From the NCBI GenBank assembly GCA_003499925.1, contig DNRQ01000035.1, positions 1 to 7,252 of the forward strand: a stretch of 7,252 nucleotides of DNA, given 5' to 3'. The notes under the pieces were generated by a model. It worked only from the letters and a program-made list of their open reading frames with translations, was not told the DNA's origin and did no database searches. A program made the position numbers and the translations under genes. This DNA is from Geobacter sp. (GTDB lineage Bacteria > Desulfobacterota > Desulfuromonadia > Geobacterales > Geobacteraceae). Shown here piece after piece: positions 4,306-7,252 of the stretch. Each line of letters opens with the position of its first letter. Position 1 is the stretch's first letter.

Positions 4306-5211
4306 ATGCAGATTAACAGGCGCGATTTTCTGAAATGGGCGGCCGCCACGGCGGCGGTGCTGGGGCTTTCACCGCAAGATCTGTTAAAGGTGGAGGAGGC
4401 CCTGGCCGCTGCCACCTCTCCGCCGGTGATCTGGCTGCAGGGCTCAAGCTGCACCGGCTGCTCGGTGGCGGCGCTGAACGTGGTCCAGCCGGCTACCATC
4501 GACGACATCCTGATCAACAAGATCTCCATGAAGTACCACCCGACACTGATGGCGGCGGGAGGGGACGCGGCCATCCAGGCCATGGACCAGGCGGCTCTGG
4601 GGAACGCGGGACAGTTCATCCTGGTGGTGGAGGGAGGGGTGTCCACCGCCAACAACGGGAATTACTGCATCATCGGCGAGCGCAACGGCGTCCCGGTGAC
4701 CATGCTGGAGGCGGTCAACACGCTCGGCCCCAAGGCCAAGCATGTGATCGCCGTCGGGACCTGCGCCTCCTACAAGGGGATCCCCGGCGCGGGGAGCAAC
4801 CTGGTCGGGATCAGCCCGCTGAAAACCGTGCTGACCGGCAAGACGCTGAACCCGGTCATCAGCATCCCCGGCTGCCCGGCGCCGCCGGAGTCGGTGTTCG
4901 GCGCCATCGTCACCATCCTCTCCGGGAAGAGCGTAGCCCTGGACGCCCAGAGCCGGCCCAAAGCCTATTACGGCGACAAGATCCATTCCACCTGCTACCG
5001 GAGAGGGACCGGCAGTGCCCCGACCCTCGGCACGGCGACCGGATGCTTCAAAAACTTCGGATGCGTCGGCCCGGGCACCAACCAGAACTGCCCCAGCCGC
5101 AAATGGAACAACGGCAAGAACTGGTGCATCGGCTCCGGGCAGATGTGCATCGGCTGCTCCAACTCGACCTTTCCCCAGTCGCCCATATTCAAGTTCGGCT
5201 CCTACGCTTAG
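4306..5211 (+). CDS. Periplasmic [NiFe] hydrogenase small subunit
   Basis: A 301-residue electron-transfer subunit of a group 1 uptake-type [NiFe] hydrogenase. A twin-arginine signal (N4-R5-R6-D7-F8-L9-K10, then an alanine-rich stretch) ends near A34, so the folded heterodimer is exported by Tat. Proximal cluster ligands are C49 and C52 (S-C-T-G-C), C153 (G-T-C-A-S) and C190 (P-G-C-P). Distal ligands are H227, C230, C247 and C253. Medial ligands are C262, C281 and C284 (C-I-G-C). At C274 (N-W-C-I-G-S-G) this protein has Cys where most relatives have Pro, predicting a [4Fe-4S] instead of a [3Fe-4S] medial cluster. It stops 17 residues after the last Cys and has no C-terminal membrane helix. 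ATG 4306 is chosen because it has AAGGAGG six to seven bases upstream and opens directly on the Tat motif. The large subunit follows after 38 bases. In Geobacter nomenclature it would be hyaS-like. Confidence 0.95.
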   Translation: MQINRRDFLKWAAATAAVLGLSPQDLLKVEEALAAATSPPVIWLQGSSCTGCSVAALNVVQPATIDDILINKISMKYHPTLMAAGGDAAIQAMDQAALGNAGQFILVVEGGVSTANNGNYCIIGERNGVPVTMLEAVNTLGPKAKHVIAVGTCASYKGIPGAGSNLVGISPLKTVLTGKTLNPVISIPGCPAPPESVFGAIVTILSGKSVALDAQSRPKAYYGDKIHSTCYRRGTGSAPTLGTATGCFKNFGCVGPGTNQNCPSRKWNNGKNWCIGSGQMCIGCSNSTFPQSPIFKFGSYA

Positions 5212-5249
5212 CTCCCATTAGATCGACGATAACAAGGAGGATTCCCTAG

Positions 5250-6668
5250 ATGGCAAAGATTACCTTGGACCCGATCACCAGGATCGAGGGTCATATGAAA
5301 GTGGAGGTGGAGATCGACGGGCTGAACACGGTGACCGCGGCCCACGCCAGCGGCACCATGTTCCGCGGCTTCGAGAACATCCTGATCGGCAGGGACCCGC
5401 GGGACGCCGTACACATCACCCAACGGATCTGCGGGGTGTGCCCGGTGCCCCACGCCACCGCGGCGGTGGAGGCGCTGGAGCAGGCCTTCGGGATCATCAT
5501 CTCCAATAACGCCAGGGTGCTGCGCAACCTGGTGCAGGGGACCGACTTCGTCTCGGACCACATCCTCCACTTCTACCACCTGGCGCTGCTGGACTATATC
5601 AAGGGGCCGGCCATCCCCCCCTTCACCCCGACCCATGCCGGGGATTACCGCTTTTCCGCGAGCGAAAACCAGCTCTACGTCGATCACTACGTGAAGGCCC
5701 TGGAGATGCGCCGGATCGCCCACGAGGCGGGATCGCTGTTCGCCGGCAAGGTCCCCCACGTCATGTCCTACATACCGGGCGGGGTGACCCAGGCCCCCAG
5801 CAGCACCAACGTTGCCGCCTTCAGGAGCTACCTGGACACCCTGATCGCCTTCATCGACACCACCTACATCCCCGACGTGGAAAAGCTCGCTGCGACCTAC
5901 AGCGACTACCTGAATATCGGCAGGGGGCCCGGCAACCTCCTCTCCTACGGCGCGCTGCCACTGGACGCGGCCGGAAACAGGCTGTTCAGGAGGGGCAAGT
6001 ACAGAAGCGGCTCCATCACTTCCCTGGACACCGCTCAGATCGGCGAGCAGGTCAAATATTCCTGGTACAGCGCTAGCGATACCGGCAAGCACCCGGCCCA
6101 GGGGACCACTACTCCCAGCACCTCCAAGGCCGGGGCCTACTCCTGGTTGAAGGCGCCCAGGCTGGCTGGGGAGGTGTACGAACTGGGTGCCCTGGCGCGG
6201 ATGACCATCAACAACGAGTACGTGGGTGGGATCTCGGTCATGGACCGGCACCGGGCCCGGGCGCTGGAGGCGCGCAAGGTGGCCTACGCCATGCGGGAGT
6301 GGCTCTACGACCTCGCCTTCGACAACAGCGGCTACAAGCATGTCAGCCAGATGCCTGCCAGCGGCAGGGGGGAAGGTTACACCGAGGCGACCCGCGGCGG
6401 GCTGGGGCACTGGTTCGAGTACGCTGGGGGGAAGCTGACCCGCTACCAGATCATCACCCCCACCTGCTGGAACTCCTCCCCCCGCGACGACCAGGGGGTG
6501 CCGGGGGCCATCGAGCAGGCGCTGACCGGGGTCAGGGTGGCCAACCCCGCCGAGCCGGTGGAGCTGTTCCGGATCATCCGCTCCTTCGACCCCTGCATGG
6601 GGTGCGCGGTCCACGTCACCGACGCCGACCGGCGCACGGTCAGTGAGATCGTGATGCGCCAGAGGTGA
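5250..6668 (+). CDS. [NiFe] hydrogenase large (catalytic) subunit
   Basis: A 472-residue subunit holding the Ni-Fe(CN)2CO site that splits H2. The N-terminal signature I-T-R-I-E-G-H (residues 9-15) is followed by the first Cys pair in R-I-C61-G-V-C64-P-V-P-H. The second pair is near the C-terminus: D-P-C449-M-G-C452-A-V-H455. All four nickel ligands are Cys codons, none is TGA, so it is not a selenoprotein. Maturation proteases cut after that His, which would remove a 17-residue tail (V456 to R472) once nickel is in place. It has no signal peptide and should be co-exported with the Tat-bearing small subunit. AAGGAGG (5234-5240) lies nine bases upstream of the start. The stop overlaps the ribosome binding site of the maturation protease gene. 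The length is on the short side for group 1 enzymes but all motifs are present. Confidence 0.96.
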   Translation: MAKITLDPITRIEGHMKVEVEIDGLNTVTAAHASGTMFRGFENILIGRDPRDAVHITQRICGVCPVPHATAAVEALEQAFGIIISNNARVLRNLVQGTDFVSDHILHFYHLALLDYIKGPAIPPFTPTHAGDYRFSASENQLYVDHYVKALEMRRIAHEAGSLFAGKVPHVMSYIPGGVTQAPSSTNVAAFRSYLDTLIAFIDTTYIPDVEKLAATYSDYLNIGRGPGNLLSYGALPLDAAGNRLFRRGKYRSGSITSLDTAQIGEQVKYSWYSASDTGKHPAQGTTTPSTSKAGAYSWLKAPRLAGEVYELGALARMTINNEYVGGISVMDRHRARALEARKVAYAMREWLYDLAFDNSGYKHVSQMPASGRGEGYTEATRGGLGHWFEYAGGKLTRYQIITPTCWNSSPRDDQGVPGAIEQALTGVRVANPAEPVELFRIIRSFDPCMGCAVHVTDADRRTVSEIVMRQR

Positions 6669-6672
6669 CGCC

Positions 6673-7146
6673 ATGCTCTACCTGCTGGGAATGGGAAACG
6701 TGCTCCTGAAGGATGACGGCGCCGGGGTACGGGTGGCGGAGGAACTCATGAAGCGGGAGCTGCCGCCGGGCGTGGCGGTGCTCGACGTCGGTACCGGCAT
6801 TCTGCGCATGCTCCCCGAGCTGGTCAAGGCAAGGAAGATCGTGGTCGTGGATGCCGTCCGGGCCGGGGGTGAGCCGGGGAGCGTCTACCACTTCGGCGCC
6901 ACCGAGCCCAAGTCCATGGGCACCCGCTCCGTCCACGACATCCAGTTCGACGAGGTGCTGGCCCACCTGAGGCTCCTGGGGTGCGCGCCGGAGGTGGAGT
7001 ATTACGGGATCGAACCGCGGGAGATCGTTTTTTCCCAGGAACTGTCCGCCGAAGTGGCCAGCCGGGTCCCGCTCCTGGCCGACTACCTGTTTGACCGGGT
7101 CATCGCCCCCCTTGCTGCGACTCCTGCCAGCTCGGTGGCGGGCTGA
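6673..7146 (+). CDS. Hydrogenase maturation protease (peptidase A31, HybD/HyaD type)
   Basis: A 157-residue nickel-dependent endopeptidase that trims the C-terminal tail of the large subunit after nickel insertion, in the cytoplasm. The N-terminus has the family motif L-G-M-G-N-V-L-L-K-D-D-G-A-G-V. The three metal-binding positions known from E. coli HybD (Glu16, Asp62, His93) correspond to D15, D60 (V-V-V-D-A-V) and H88 (S-V-H-D-I). The remaining sequence, including G-I-E-P-R and a helical C-terminus, fits the family length. It starts four bases after the large subunit stop, with GAGGTGA (6662-6668) as ribosome binding site, so it is translated in step with its substrate. Such proteases are specific for one hydrogenase, so this one most likely serves the adjacent large subunit. 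In a Geobacter naming scheme it would be hyaP-like. Confidence 0.95.
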   Translation: MLYLLGMGNVLLKDDGAGVRVAEELMKRELPPGVAVLDVGTGILRMLPELVKARKIVVVDAVRAGGEPGSVYHFGATEPKSMGTRSVHDIQFDEVLAHLRLLGCAPEVEYYGIEPREIVFSQELSAEVASRVPLLADYLFDRVIAPLAATPASSVAG

Positions 7147-7163
7147 AGAAGGGGGAGATAAGC

Positions 7164-7252
7164 ATGCTTGAATCACGCTCAAAGGATCATCAACGATACC
7201 GAAATACCCCACACCCTTGAGTGGGAGAGCTGGGGAGCACTGCCATTAAGTT
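7164..7252 (+). CDS. Start of a further reading frame, short or frameshifted, cut by window end
   Basis: GGGGGAG (7151-7157) lies six bases ahead of ATG 7164, an excellent initiation site, but that frame closes after 18 codons at TGA 7218-7220. The frame of TTG 7168 stays open to the window end and reads more like protein (R-I-I-N-D-T-E-I-P-H-T-L-E-W-E-S-W-G). Either the next gene starts at TTG 7168, or a one-base indel near 7167-7200 has separated the good start from the body of the gene. I do not recognise the product; its place after the protease gene suggests a hydrogenase-related function, but that is only positional. Confidence 0.3.

Noticed and set aside
4122..4316. A 64-codon frame overlapping the small subunit start
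   Set aside because: It has only a distant weak ribosome binding site, no recognisable motif, and a length expected by chance.
4335..5249. A 304-codon plus-strand frame inside the small subunit gene
   Set aside because: Shadow frame, with repetitive G/R/P/H composition and no motif, fully overlapped by the real subunit.
6595..6616. Selenocysteine codon at the large subunit C-terminal metal site
   Set aside because: Both metal-binding codons there are TGC; the first in-frame TGA is the stop at 6666-6668.
5208..6674. A 488-codon open frame on the minus strand, opposite the hydrogenase large subunit
   Set aside because: It is the mirror of a GC-rich gene with strong third-position bias; its product is low-complexity (G, V, P, H, D rich) with no family motifs, and the plus strand encodes a motif-complete hydrogenase.

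Overview
The window looks like an accessory-to-core boundary from a GC-rich, anaerobic, hydrogen-oxidising bacterium, most likely a Geobacter-type member of the Desulfuromonadota. This rests on the periplasmic [NiFe] hydrogenase cluster, the repeat family and my recollection of similar gene neighbourhoods. No 16S gene or other taxonomic marker is present, so it is an inference.

Positions 1-3770 are a graveyard of small accessory modules. A 3' gene remnant (about 176-313) is followed by an intact winged-helix/HTH-type protein (357-872). Its promoter appears to be leaderless and carries a perfect 15-bp palindrome between -35 and -10. Its usual partner, a nucleotidyltransferase-like gene, is broken twice: a 5' stub (865-957), then a ParB/sulfiredoxin-fold gene (945-1430), then a second copy of the same 5' end joined out of frame to the gene's 3' half (1446-1848). 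Next come a terminator, an intact yjdM/phnA-type zinc-ribbon gene (2028-2366), a 17-codon tail of a glyoxalase/VOC gene (minus strand) and two copies of a REP/RAYT-like inverted repeat (1929-1957 and 2459-2551). On the minus strand lies a hipBA module with an intact hipB (3342-3680) and a hipA whose centre is deleted and frameshifted (2605-3349).

Positions 3771-4305 are mostly non-coding: a possible 36-codon ORF, a sigma70-like promoter and several small dyads, read as the regulatory leader of the downstream operon.

Positions 4306-7146 are a compact hydrogenase operon: Tat-exported small subunit, large (Ni-Fe) subunit and peptidase A31 maturation protease, tightly spaced with good ribosome binding sites. 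The small subunit appears to carry Cys instead of the usual Pro at the medial cluster, predicting three [4Fe-4S] clusters. No cytochrome b, ferredoxin-like subunit or membrane anchor is encoded inside the window. The operon continues rightwards into a short or frameshifted reading frame cut by the window end.

The main theme is that both toxin-like enzymes (nucleotidyltransferase and HipA kinase) have lost their catalytic core by internal deletion with a frameshift, while both cognate DNA-binding partners and their apparent operators are intact.
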